Assembly: GCA_028689495.1 (NCBI GenBank)
Contig: JAQTWB010000018.1
Span: 1-48,472, forward strand
Length of the DNA: 48,472 nucleotides
Direction of reading: 5' to 3'
Origin: a bacterium
GTDB lineage: Bacteria; Bdellovibrionota_C; UBA2361; SZUA-149; JAQTWB01
The notes under the pieces were generated by a model. That model had not been told where the DNA came from. It saw only the letters and a program-made list of their open reading frames with translations, and made no database searches. Positions 27,248 through 36,000 of this stretch are shown here, piece by piece. Position 1 is the stretch's first letter. Every line of letters starts with the position of its first letter. The position numbers and the translations under genes were made by a program.

Positions 27248-28404
27248 GCGAATCGCATTTGAATACAGCGGAATACCGCGACTGGCTGAAGGATATCAAG
27301 CAGCGGCTGCGGCAGGCGCAGGTAAAGGCGGCGGTGCAGGTGAATACCGCCTTGCTGACTTTCTATTGGGAGCTGGGCGCGGATATCGTGGAGCGCCAGA
27401 AGTCGGCGCAATGGGGCAGTGGATTTCTGAAGCAGTTGAGCGCCGACCTGATGGCGGAATTTCCGGACATGAAGGGGTTTTCCAAGCGAAACCTTGAACA
27501 GATTCGCCGCTGGCATCTGTTTTATGCCGAGGGGATTGTAGATTGTGCAACAGGCTGTGGCATAATTGGACAGCAAGTTGCCGCCCAATTGCCGAAAAGG
27601 AATGGGGAATCAATTGCGAAGCAGCCTGCTACGCAATTGGCCGACAATCCAATTCAGTCACAACTCGTGGCCACATTGGTATCGATCCCGTGGTGGCATA
27701 ATGTGGTGATTATCTCCAAATGCAAAAATGTCTCCGAGGCGCTCTATTATGTGAATAAAACCCTTGAACACAATTGGAGTCGCAACGTCTTGACCCACCA
27801 GATTGAGACCGGTTTGCATGAGCGCGAGGGAAAAGCGGTCAACAATTTTGCGGCAACTCTTCCAGCCCCACAGTCGGACTTGGCGCAGCAGTTGATTAAA
27901 GATCCATACAATTTTGACTTTCTGACGCTGACCAAAGACTACAATGAACTGGAGCTTGAAAAGGCGCTGACTGACCATATCACCAAGTTCCTGCTGGAGC
28001 TGGGGGCTGGTTTCGCCTATGTTGGCCGGCAGAATTGCTTGCAAGTGGGCGAACGGGATTTCTTCCTCGACCTGCTCTTCTACCATACCAGGCTGCATTG
28101 CTATGTCGTCATTGAACTCAAGACCGGCGAGTTTGAGCCGGAATATGCCGGCAAGCTGAACTTTTACCTGAAAGCGGTGGATGAGCAGTTGCGTGGGGAC
28201 CGGGACGAGCGAACCATTGGCATTCTGCTCTGCAAAACTCACGATCGCCTCGTGGTGGAGTATGCGCTCAGCGACATCCACAAACCCATGGGTGTTTCGG
28301 AATACCAGCTCACCCGCGCCCTGCCGGATAACCTGAAACCGAGTCTGCCATCAATTGAGGAACTTGAAGCCGAATTTGGTAACCCGGAGGTGGGTGATGA
28401 ATAA
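27244..28404 (+). CDS. DUF1016/YhcG-family PDDEXK nuclease
   Basis: A 386-residue protein with the DUF1016 N-terminal helical domain (QVNTALLTFYWELGADIVERQ, then GFSKRNLEQIRRWHLFY) and a C-terminal PD-(D/E)xK nuclease domain. The catalytic residues are likely in ERDFFLDLLFYH and YVVIELKTGEF (ExK at about 288-291). The family frequently sits inside type I restriction loci; its exact role is not known to me. Residues about 100-140 (between FYAE and IPWWHN) are a low-complexity insertion compared with compact homologues. It overlaps hsdM by four bases and the GxxExxY start by eight. Confidence 0.88.
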   Translation: MSESHLNTAEYRDWLKDIKQRLRQAQVKAAVQVNTALLTFYWELGADIVERQKSAQWGSGFLKQLSADLMAEFPDMKGFSKRNLEQIRRWHLFYAEGIVDCATGCGIIGQQVAAQLPKRNGESIAKQPATQLADNPIQSQLVATLVSIPWWHNVVIISKCKNVSEALYYVNKTLEHNWSRNVLTHQIETGLHEREGKAVNNFAATLPAPQSDLAQQLIKDPYNFDFLTLTKDYNELELEKALTDHITKFLLELGAGFAYVGRQNCLQVGERDFFLDLLFYHTRLHCYVVIELKTGEFEPEYAGKLNFYLKAVDEQLRGDRDERTIGILLCKTHDRLVVEYALSDIHKPMGVSEYQLTRALPDNLKPSLPSIEELEAEFGNPEVGDE

Positions 28405-29032
28405 CGGGAGGGCCTCAAGCGAAGGCGCGAAGACGCGAAGGAGTGAAGGCGAGGCACGCGAAGACGCAAAGACGCAAAGGGGTTGGGGAATTGGATCACG
28501 CGAAGACGCGAAGGCGCGAAGGGATGAATGCGGGGCACGCGAAGGCGCAAAGACGCGAAGGGGTTGGGGAGTTGGGTCACGCGAAGACGCGAAGGCGCAA
28601 AGGGATGTGGAGGAGATTGCAGCGATCGTAGTGGATTCTGCTCTGAACTTGCATCGGGATTTGGGCCCGGGGTTACTGGAATCGGTTTACGAAACCGTGT
28701 TGGCAAACATCCTGAAAAATAAGGGGCTAACTGTCGAGCGACAGAAATCGGTTCCCATTTCCTATCAGGGCGTGACTTTGGATGAGGGCTTTCGTCTCGA
28801 TTTACTGGTCGACAGGCTGCTCATTGTCGAATTGAAGTCAGTTGAAACGATTCATCCGGTTCACCCGAAACAACTCCTGACATATCTGCGACTGATGAAT
28901 CTGCCGCTCGGCCTATTGATCAACTTCGGCGCCCCTCTGCTGAAAGAAGGCCTCAAACGCATCGTCAACAACCATACAAACTTCGTTTCCTCACAGCTCC
29001 GCGTCCATCAACAAGAGGTGGTTCATGGTTAA
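28397..29032 (+). CDS. GxxExxY-family PDDEXK_3 nuclease with a repeat-encoded N-terminus
   Basis: The domain (residues 70-211) carries the family name motif as Gly92-Leu-Leu-Glu95-Ser-Val-Tyr98 and the nuclease-like core LDEGFRLDLLVDRLLIVELKSVE (D...ExK), followed by HPKQLLTYLRLM. Residues 7-68 are encoded by five copies of the 25-bp repeat and read as SREDAK.RR-type peptides. The family is widespread and small; its function is not established. The ATG at 28397 has GGAGG upstream and overlaps the previous stop; an ATG at 28355 in the same frame is less likely. Its stop overlaps the small repeat-encoded frame that leads into hsdS. Confidence 0.85.
   Translation: MNNGRASSEGAKTRRSEGEAREDAKTQRGWGIGSREDAKARRDECGAREGAKTRRGWGVGSREDAKAQRDVEEIAAIVVDSALNLHRDLGPGLLESVYETVLANILKNKGLTVERQKSVPISYQGVTLDEGFRLDLLVDRLLIVELKSVETIHPVHPKQLLTYLRLMNLPLGLLINFGAPLLKEGLKRIVNNHTNFVSSQLRVHQQEVVHG
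28416..28602 (+). repeat. Array of five 25-bp repeats (8-bp monomer RCGCGAAG), coding for the GxxExxY N-terminus
   Basis: Units start at 28416, 28455, 28497, 28536 and 28578. Each is C plus three 8-bp monomers of type ACGCGAAG, GCGCGAAG or ACGCAAAG. Spacers alternate between 14 and 17 bases and resemble each other (GGGTTGGGGAATTGGAT and GGGTTGGGGAGTTGGGT), so periods alternate 39 and 42 bp, all multiples of three. The reading frame of the GxxExxY gene is kept through the array. Confidence 0.95.
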
Positions 29033-29216
29033 TTTAAAAAACTTCGTTGCTTCCCGTAAACCATCTTCCCTTCCCCTTCGCGCCTTCGCGTCTTCGCGTG
29101 AACAATCTTTCGCCCCCCTTTGCGACTTCGCGTCTTCGCGTGAACAATCTTTCGCCCCCCTTTGCGCCTTTGCGTCTTCGCGTGAACATTTTTCCGTTGA
29201 GGTAAACCATGGATGA
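29025..29216 (+). CDS. 63-residue repeat-encoded frame bridging the GxxExxY gene and hsdS
   Basis: The ATG at 29025 overlaps the GxxExxY stop and is preceded by AGAGGTGG. The TGA at 29214-29216 lies inside the hsdS start region (ATG 29209). The product is largely repeat-encoded (FASSREQSFAPL units). Its first bases (ATGGTTAATTTAAAAAACTT) resemble the hsdS start (ATGGATGATTCCAAAAACTT), and both are preceded by GAGGT, so this looks like a duplicated copy of the hsdS 5' end separated from hsdS by repeat expansion. It may only couple translation; a function as a protein is doubtful. Confidence 0.4.
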   Translation: MVNLKNFVASRKPSSLPLRAFASSREQSFAPLCDFASSREQSFAPLCAFASSREHFSVEVNHG

Positions 29217-29250
29217 TTCCAAAAACTTCGCGCCTTCGCGCCTTCGCGTG
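29076..29250 (-). repeat. Array of four 25-bp repeats before and in the hsdS start
   Basis: Units in reverse orientation (CTTCGCGY monomers ending in GTG) lie at 29076-29100, 29118-29142, 29160-29184 and 29226-29250. The first three have a 42-bp period. Units 1, 2 and 4 are followed by AACAATCTT (the third by AACATTTTT). In the fourth unit this is hsdS coding sequence, which suggests the array grew from the hsdS 5' end. The fourth unit encodes HsdS residues 6-14. Confidence 0.93.
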
Positions 29251-31065
29251 AACAATCTTCTCGAGCAGCACTTCGACACCGCCTTTGCCGCACCCAATGG
29301 AATCTCCAAACTGCGTGAGCTGATTTTGACACTCGCCATGCAGGGTAAACTGGTGGAGCAGGATGTGAATGATCCGCCGGCAAGTGAATTGCTGAGGGAG
29401 ATAGAGAAGGAGAGGGAAAAAGGGGCACGCGAAGGCGCGACGACGCGAAGGGCGGGTGGATTTGGATCACGCGAAGACGCGAAGACGCGAAGAGGGGGAG
29501 AGAATAAACTGCCTGAGATTAAGGCGGAGGACGTGCCGTATGAGCTGCCGAAGGGATGGGAGTGGGTGCGGTTGGGGGAGATAGGAGAAATTAACCCTCG
29601 TAACGTTGCCAATGACTCAGGTTTGGCTGGCTTTGTGCCCATGCCACTTATACCAGCGGGCTATTCAGAAAATCACCAATTCGAACAGCGCCCGTGGAGT
29701 GATATCAAGAAAGCCTATACCCATTTTGCGGATGGTGATGTGGGCATGGCCAAAATTACTCCTTGTTTTGAAAACGCGAAATCCTGTGTATTTTCCGGTC
29801 TCCCAAATGGCATTGGAGCAGGGACAACTGAACTTCATATTTTCAGAAATTCGTTCAGATCAGTAGTCCCACGGTTTTTGTTATATTACCTAAAAAATCC
29901 GCACTATATTTCAAAAGCCGTGGCAAGTATGACAGGCTCCGCTGGACAAAAGCGTGTGCCAACATCATATTTTTCCGAAGAACCATTCCCCCTCCCCCCA
30001 CTCCCTGAACAACAGCGCATTGTCGCGCGCATCGACCAGTTGATGGCCCGTTGTGATGAGCTGGAGAAGCTGCGCAAGGAGCGGGAACAAAAGCGACTGG
30101 CTGTTCACGCCGCTGCCATCCGGCAACTGCTCGACCCTTCCCTTCGCGCCTTCGCGCCTTCGCGTGAACCAAATTCTTCCAATACCCCCACCCCCGCTTC
30201 TTCGCGTGAGCCAAATCCCTCTTCGCGTGATCCATTTCATTTCCTCGCCCAGCACTTCGGCGAACTTTACACCGTCAAGGAAAACGTCGCCGAACTGCGC
30301 AAGGCCATCCTCCAGCTCGCCGTCATGGGCCGCCTGGTAGAGCAGGATGAGAATGATCCGCCGGCAAGTGAATTGCTGAGGGAGATCGAGAGGGAGAAGA
30401 GGGAAAGGGCACGCGAAGGCGCGAAGGCGCGAAGAGGGGGGGAGAATAAACTGTCTGAGATTAGGGCGGAGGATGTTCCGTATGAGTTGCCGAAGGGGTG
30501 GGAGTGGGTGCGGTTAAACGATGCTCTCGATGTACGTGACGGCACACATGATACACCAAAATACGTGGATGTTGGTTATCCTCTTGTTACCAGCAAGAAT
30601 ATCTACACGGGAAAACTCAACCTAGAGGATGTCAAATATATTTCCGAAGAGGAACACGAAAAAATAGCTGAACGTTCGAAGGTCGATAAGGGGGATATCC
30701 TTTTTGCAATGATCGGGAGTATCGGAAACCCCGTAATTGTTGATTCTGATGTCGAATTTTCAATAAAGAACGTCGCACTATTTAAATATTTCATGGATGG
30801 AAAACCGAACAATCGATACCTACAATATTACCTTGTCCATGCACAAAAGAATATGAAGGCTATTTCTTCTGGCGCTGTTCAGAGCTTTGTATCTTTGGGC
30901 TTTCTTCGAAACTATCCATTCCCCCTCCCCCCACTTCGCGAGCAGCACCGCATCGTCGCCCGCATCGACCAGTTGATGGCCCTCTGCGACAAGCTCGACC
31001 AGCAAATCGGCGCCGCCAGAGGCAAACAAAACGAACTGCTGAACGCCGTGATGGGAGCTTTTTAG
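29209..31065 (+). CDS. hsdS: Type I restriction enzyme specificity (HsdS) subunit with repeat-encoded linkers
   Basis: DNA-recognition subunit of 618 residues with two target-recognition domains (TRD1 about 120-260, TRD2 about 435-570), each opening with DVPYELPKGWEWVRL and closing with FPLPPLPEQQRIVARIDQLM or its close copy. The length exceeds the usual 400-450 because of repeat-encoded stretches at residues 6-14, 73-95, 312-341 and 401-409. All lie in non-conserved linkers and all keep the frame. The segments before each TRD (29354-29574 and 30337-30516) are near-identical direct repeats. Start ATG 29209 has GAGGT upstream. The tandem half-repeat organisation is typical of HsdS; the extra repeats are not. 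Confidence 0.93.
   Translation: MDDSKNFAPSRLRVNNLLEQHFDTAFAAPNGISKLRELILTLAMQGKLVEQDVNDPPASELLREIEKEREKGAREGATTRRAGGFGSREDAKTRRGGENKLPEIKAEDVPYELPKGWEWVRLGEIGEINPRNVANDSGLAGFVPMPLIPAGYSENHQFEQRPWSDIKKAYTHFADGDVGMAKITPCFENAKSCVFSGLPNGIGAGTTELHIFRNSFRSVVPRFLLYYLKNPHYISKAVASMTGSAGQKRVPTSYFSEEPFPLPPLPEQQRIVARIDQLMARCDELEKLRKEREQKRLAVHAAAIRQLLDPSLRAFAPSREPNSSNTPTPASSREPNPSSRDPFHFLAQHFGELYTVKENVAELRKAILQLAVMGRLVEQDENDPPASELLREIEREKRERAREGAKARRGGENKLSEIRAEDVPYELPKGWEWVRLNDALDVRDGTHDTPKYVDVGYPLVTSKNIYTGKLNLEDVKYISEEEHEKIAERSKVDKGDILFAMIGSIGNPVIVDSDVEFSIKNVALFKYFMDGKPNNRYLQYYLVHAQKNMKAISSGAVQSFVSLGFLRNYPFPLPPLREQHRIVARIDQLMALCDKLDQQIGAARGKQNELLNAVMGAF
29426..29492 (+). repeat. Two 25-bp repeats inside hsdS before TRD1
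   Basis: Units at 29426-29450 and 29468-29492 in forward orientation, with a 17-base spacer and 42-bp period. They encode AREGATTRR and SREDAKTRR, replacing the charged linker normally found between the conserved helix and TRD1. Confidence 0.93.
30142..30229 (-). repeat. Repeat cluster in the central linker of hsdS
   Basis: One full 25-bp unit (30142-30166) and two single-monomer remnants (30200-30208 and 30221-30229) lie in reverse orientation. They are read in frame as FAPSREPNSS-, SSREPNPSS- and SRDP-type peptides between the two halves of HsdS. Confidence 0.88.
30410..30434 (+). repeat. Single 25-bp repeat inside hsdS before TRD2
   Basis: One forward unit encoding AREGAKARR, at the position equivalent to the pair at 29426-29492 but with one unit fewer. 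Confidence 0.93.
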
Positions 31066-31086
31066 TCAATGAAACGCATTCCCTCG

Positions 31087-31148
31087 GTCGTCATAACCGC
31101 ACAGCCGGGCATCCAGAATCCCTGGGTTCCCTCCGATGCGGGAACGAC
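31087..31148. repeat. Degenerate 60-bp inverted repeat between hsdS and the AAA gene
   Basis: The sequence starts GTCGTCATAACCGCA and ends TGCGGGAACGAC, around CATCCAG...CTGGG. It resembles the widespread GTCATTCCCGC...GCGGGAATGAC repeat of proteobacterial intergenic regions, in decayed form. That comparison is from memory. Confidence 0.5.
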
Positions 31149-31161
31149 GGCACTGGTATAC

Positions 31162-31186
31162 CTTCGCGTCTTCGCGCCTTCGCGTG
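31162..31186 (-). repeat. Single 25-bp repeat upstream of the AAA/TOPRIM gene
   Basis: One full reverse unit ending 25 bases before the ATG at 31212. It lies in the untranslated leader, just before the AGGGAG ribosome-binding site. Confidence 0.93.
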
Positions 31187-31211
31187 AGGCTTCTTTCTGT
31201 AGGGAGATGCC

Positions 31212-33092
31212 ATGCGCCTGACATCGCTCTATATCGACCAGTACAAGAACCTTCGGGATTTTTCCCTGAGCTTCGACGGCGGCAGTTTTATCGATGTCTT
31301 TGTTGGTAAGAACGGAACCGGAAAATCCAACCTGTTCGAAGCGCTGATCGAAATCTTCCGTCATCTCGTCGAGTTCGATCGTGACAAAGCCGCCTGTGAC
31401 TTCAGTTACCACATCGGCTTCGAGATCGACGGCAAGGCCATCGAGATCGGCTGGAACTCCGGAAAGCTGACCATCGGCGGCAAAGAACGAAAAACCATTG
31501 GCAAGACGCAGCTACCGGATAATGTGCTGATCTATTACTCCGGCCACAACGACACCGTGGCAAAGCTGGTTGAGCAGTATGAAGAGGCCTTCCGCAGACG
31601 CATCAAACGCGCCGATTTTGACGAGGCGCGTTATTTCATCGGCATCGGCCCGGACTACAAGGAGCTGCTGCTGGCCGTTCTGTTGATGCAGCCCGACACC
31701 TGCAAAGCCCGGCAATTCATCCGCCAGAAGCTCGGTATTGAAACCGTAGCTCCCGAAGCGAAGATGGTACTGGAACGCCCCACATACGCCGCTGATTCCC
31801 GTTTTAACATCGAATTGAACGATGCAACCGACCGCTATTGGAAACCGGAGGGTATCACCAAAACCTTTCTCGACCGGCTCCATTGCTGCATCGACACCGC
31901 CACTGGCGGCCCGTTGCGCTCCGAGGGATATTTCTCCGGCGACAACCGTTACATCCTCTATTTCGATATCGCCAAAATCCGGCAGGAATTCGCCGACCTC
32001 AGCCCCCAGGAATTGTTCCGCCAGTTCGACAACCTGAAGACCCTTGGGATGCTGGCCGAGATCACCATACCCCTGCGACTGATCGGCGGCGTGGACGCCA
32101 CCATCGCCCATTTCAGCGACGGTCAGTTCCAGTCGGTGTACATCTACTCCATCGTCGAGCTGTTCAAGGACCGCAACTGCATCACCCTTCTGGACGAGCC
32201 CGACTCATTTCTTCACCCGGAATGGCAATTTGACTTCCTCACGCAGGTCTTCGAGATCGCCGACACTACTGCCAAAAACAACCATGTACTGATGAGCAGC
32301 CACAGCGCGTCGACCATAACAAATGCCAATGAGAGCGTCATCAACCTGTTTGAATTTAAAGGCTCGAATCTTGTTTCAAAGAAGGTCAGGAAAGCCGATG
32401 TTATCAAATCGCTCTCTGCAGGATTGATTTCTCTTTCAGAGAGTGAAGCTCGGTTAAACATTCATCACGTTCTCAAGAATACTACCGGGGTCGTCTTGTT
32501 TACTGAGGGGATCACCGATGAGATGATTCTTGAAACTGCGTGGTCGAAACTCTTTCCGACCGAGGCGCGCAAGTTTGAGATACAGTATGCGTTCGGTTGC
32601 GGATTCCTTCGCAACCTTATTAAAGACAATTCGCTTTACCAGAATCACCCGGGACGCACCTTTATCTCAGTTTTTGACTTTGATGAGGCATTCAACGACT
32701 GGAACCAACTTGGACAAAATGTGCAAACTGATCCATGTCAGTGTTTGGTAAAAAAACACAGTGCTCATGAAAGTTACGCGATGCTTTTACCCGTGCCCGC
32801 CGACGGGCAAATTCGCAATCAGGTAATCAACCCACATACCGGAAGCAATTATGGTAATAGGTCATTATTGACTATCGAGTTGTTGTTTTATAGCGTGCCC
32901 GGTTTGGACCAATTCTTTGTTGTAGACACTCATCGGACAGATGGCTTTATAAAATTTGTCAGCGATGACCAGAAAACAGCTTTCGCCAAGGAAGTCGTGC
33001 CAACCCTGGGCCCGGAATACTTCGAAGTATTTCGTCCCTTGTTCGCATTCATAAAATCGAAATGCCCGGCGGGTACAGAAGGTGGAGCATAA
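31212..33092 (+). CDS. AAA ATPase-TOPRIM protein (OLD-like), candidate defence protein
   Basis: A 626-residue protein. The ABC-type ATPase has Walker A GKNGTGKSN (residues 32-40) and Walker B TLLDEPDSFLHPEW (about 325-338), followed by VLMSSHS, the H-loop region. The C-terminal part has LFTEGITDE (about 430) and ISVFDFDEA (about 487), the Glu and DxD signatures of a TOPRIM nuclease domain. This is the architecture of OLD-family nucleases such as the ATPase of Gabija or of PARIS-like systems. It has AGGGAGA before the ATG and is followed directly by the 1201-aa gene, with no UvrD-like partner, so it is not a standard Gabija. Anti-phage function is inferred from family and neighbourhood. Confidence 0.85.
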   Translation: MRLTSLYIDQYKNLRDFSLSFDGGSFIDVFVGKNGTGKSNLFEALIEIFRHLVEFDRDKAACDFSYHIGFEIDGKAIEIGWNSGKLTIGGKERKTIGKTQLPDNVLIYYSGHNDTVAKLVEQYEEAFRRRIKRADFDEARYFIGIGPDYKELLLAVLLMQPDTCKARQFIRQKLGIETVAPEAKMVLERPTYAADSRFNIELNDATDRYWKPEGITKTFLDRLHCCIDTATGGPLRSEGYFSGDNRYILYFDIAKIRQEFADLSPQELFRQFDNLKTLGMLAEITIPLRLIGGVDATIAHFSDGQFQSVYIYSIVELFKDRNCITLLDEPDSFLHPEWQFDFLTQVFEIADTTAKNNHVLMSSHSASTITNANESVINLFEFKGSNLVSKKVRKADVIKSLSAGLISLSESEARLNIHHVLKNTTGVVLFTEGITDEMILETAWSKLFPTEARKFEIQYAFGCGFLRNLIKDNSLYQNHPGRTFISVFDFDEAFNDWNQLGQNVQTDPCQCLVKKHSAHESYAMLLPVPADGQIRNQVINPHTGSNYGNRSLLTIELLFYSVPGLDQFFVVDTHRTDGFIKFVSDDQKTAFAKEVVPTLGPEYFEVFRPLFAFIKSKCPAGTEGGA

Positions 33093-33094
33093 TC

Positions 33095-36000
33095 GTGGTT
33101 GAACACATTAAAGTGCATCGATTAGATTTTCCCGGGTCAGCCCCAAGCCCACTGGCGCTTAACTCGATACAAAAACAGGTCTTCGAAATTCTCAGCACCA
33201 CAAAATCTCAAAAATATTCTCTGGCCACTTGGTACCTTGGGGCCATTTATGCGGCCAAGAACATTTACAATCCCGACCGGTTCTCTCAGGCCGCGCAGTC
33301 TTTGAGAGAACTTCTGGAGAAACTTCCCCGTGTTTTTGTCGAGAGCGAGATTCAGGAGTCGAAACCTGACTTTAAAGGCATGAGGGTTAACCTGTATTCT
33401 CGACTGTGTTCGGATAAGAATCGCTATGAAGGAGAATGGAACGGTAAGACCATTGATACCGGTCTGGATAAAACCATACGAGGTGTTGATAAGTATTTTG
33501 AGCTGAATCAGATACCCACAAGAAAAAAACAAATTCATTCCATGATAAGCAAGATTGATCCAATGCACGACACTCTGGATCAAGGGATTAGATTTGAGAA
33601 ATCCGAACGATTTCACTCTGTGTGGGATTTTTTTGAGGGATTGGCCCATCACAACACCCATCCCGATGAGGAGACATTTTGGCAGCAGCTTTCTCTAACC
33701 GAGCGTATTGTCATCGATCTGTTGGCCCCGATAACTGCTCAGGATCAAGACGCTATTCGAGCGATTTTAGAGAAGCCGCAACCTGAACAAGGTGATGTTG
33801 AAAACATGCTTGAGTTAATCAAGCGCCGTGGCGCCAACTACGCATACTTTTTTAAAACAGTCGACAATCCGGTATGGATCAATCCGTTATCCAAAAATGG
33901 TTTTTTCAAGAACCCACCTGGCGTAGAGGCCGCAGGTGACGGCCGTATTATCACTTCACTCTGGTGGCCTATCTTTTACTTGCAACGAGTTTCCGAACAG
34001 AATCCAAAACAAGTTGTTGATATCATTCTTGGTCTTGAACAGACGGACAACCCTCGCATTTTGAGGGAAATCTTTTCGATCGCTGGTGATTTGAAAGACA
34101 CTGCGCTTTCACTTCGCCTCAAGCCCCTGATCATGCAGTTTCTCAAATCACCCTACCGATGGGGAGAGGAGGAACTCATCGTCAAAATTCTCAATAAGTG
34201 GGGGGAATACAAGGAGGGAGGAGTTAAAGCAGCCCTCAAGATCGCAAAATATGTGCTCTCCTTTCAAGCTGACCCGCGAAGTGATGAGAAAGTATCAAGG
34301 CGACAGGAAAATGCGAACGCCGGGGATACATCACTGGAGCCCGCCCCGCGATTTAAAAAATGGGAATACCAACAGATCCTCACAAAAGGTGTTCGACCTC
34401 TATCTGACAAAGAACCCCTGAAAGTGGCCAACATCCTGGTTAAGACAACTTCGGCCATGGTAGGGTTGAAATTCCACCCGGATTATCTTGAACAAGGCCT
34501 GGGAAAAGACAGTTCGGAAATCTGGTGCCCGAGACTGGACAGCTCACACAAAGACCACCCCAACACGAAGGAGTCTCTCGTTCAAACACTCTTCTACGCT
34601 TGCCGGCAGGTATACGAAAAATCACCTGCTGCTGTTGAAGCGTTGGATCGGGCATTGCGAAATCAGCGCTGGCAAATTTTTTCGAGGATTCGTCAACATC
34701 TTTATGCGCTATACCCCAGCGAGCAAACCCTGCCGTGGATTCGGGAGTTTATTCTCAATCACCCTGACTATTCAAAATGGGAACACCATTACGAATTTCA
34801 GTTGATGATTCGCAGGGCATGTGAACATTTTGGCAAACAGCTGCTTGGCGATGCAGAACTTGAACAAATTCTCGGGCAGATACTTCGTGGTCCGTCCGAA
34901 GACAATTTTCGTGAGTATCTCGGCGAGCGATTCAGCCCTGCGGCATTTCAGGAACGCCAGCGCTATTTTCACCTCAAACAACTACGCCCCTTCGCCTGTC
35001 TGCTAAGTGGAGAGAACCTGGACTATTATGAAAATCTGACAGAGCAGGACGCAAACGATGTCCTCGATGATGATAGCTACATGCCTTATCGCCCAGCAGT
35101 TTCTGGCTGGGTAAGTTATCAAAGTCCCAGGTCATACGAAGAGCTGGATAGACTCTCTGATGCGAAGCTGCTCGAATATCTGAACAACTGGAACAATCAA
35201 CACCACAGTCCCGATGACTGGCTGGTTGAAATCAGCTTCTCTGCTCTGAGCGAGGTTCTTCAATCATTGTTCAAAACCAAAATTGCTGCCGACAACAGCC
35301 GCCTGATATTCTGGATGGCTAATCGCGACCAAATTCTCCGTCCAATTTATGTTCGGGCAATTGTTGAGGCCTTTAAGGGTTTGATTCAAGAAAAGGTATT
35401 CGATTGTCTGCCGCAGTCAATGGATTTTTGTAAATGGATTTTGACTCACCCTGATAAGGAGAGGATTGATGGGCAACCTCTACCCCAGGAAGAATCTGCG
35501 GAATATCCGGACTGGGGCAATTGCCGGAGAGCGGTGGTTGATTTCATAATCGAGTGTTTGAAGAAGGAAACCGCGATCCCTCTCACTGCGCGAGCCGGTC
35601 TCGCAGGTCTGCTTGACAGCGTCTGTACACAATTTGACTGGCGGCTCGATCGTGACCATCCCGTCCTGCTAAATCGAGAGGATCAGTTCACCGAGGCTAT
35701 CAATAACACCCGCAGTAGGGCACTTGATGCCCTGATTAAATTTGGCTTCTGGATTCGCAAACAAGAACCGGATGACCTCCTGTCAGAAGTCACGGGCATT
35801 CTCTCAAAACGGTTGTCTAAGGATTCTCAATCTCCATTAACTCGGCCCGAATACGCAATACTTGGGGTTCATTTCACAAATCTCTGCACACTCAATCAGA
35901 ATTGGGCCAACGACCATAAAGAGACTCTATTCCCACGAACTAACAGCCTTGCCTGGCGAGATGCTTTCGGTTGTTTCATCCTCCACAATCGTCCACTCAA

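Noticed and set aside
28416-28602. Regular repeat-spacer pattern suggesting a CRISPR array
   Set aside because: Spacers are only 14 or 17 bases and nearly identical to each other, the repeat itself has an 8-bp internal period, and no cas gene is present.
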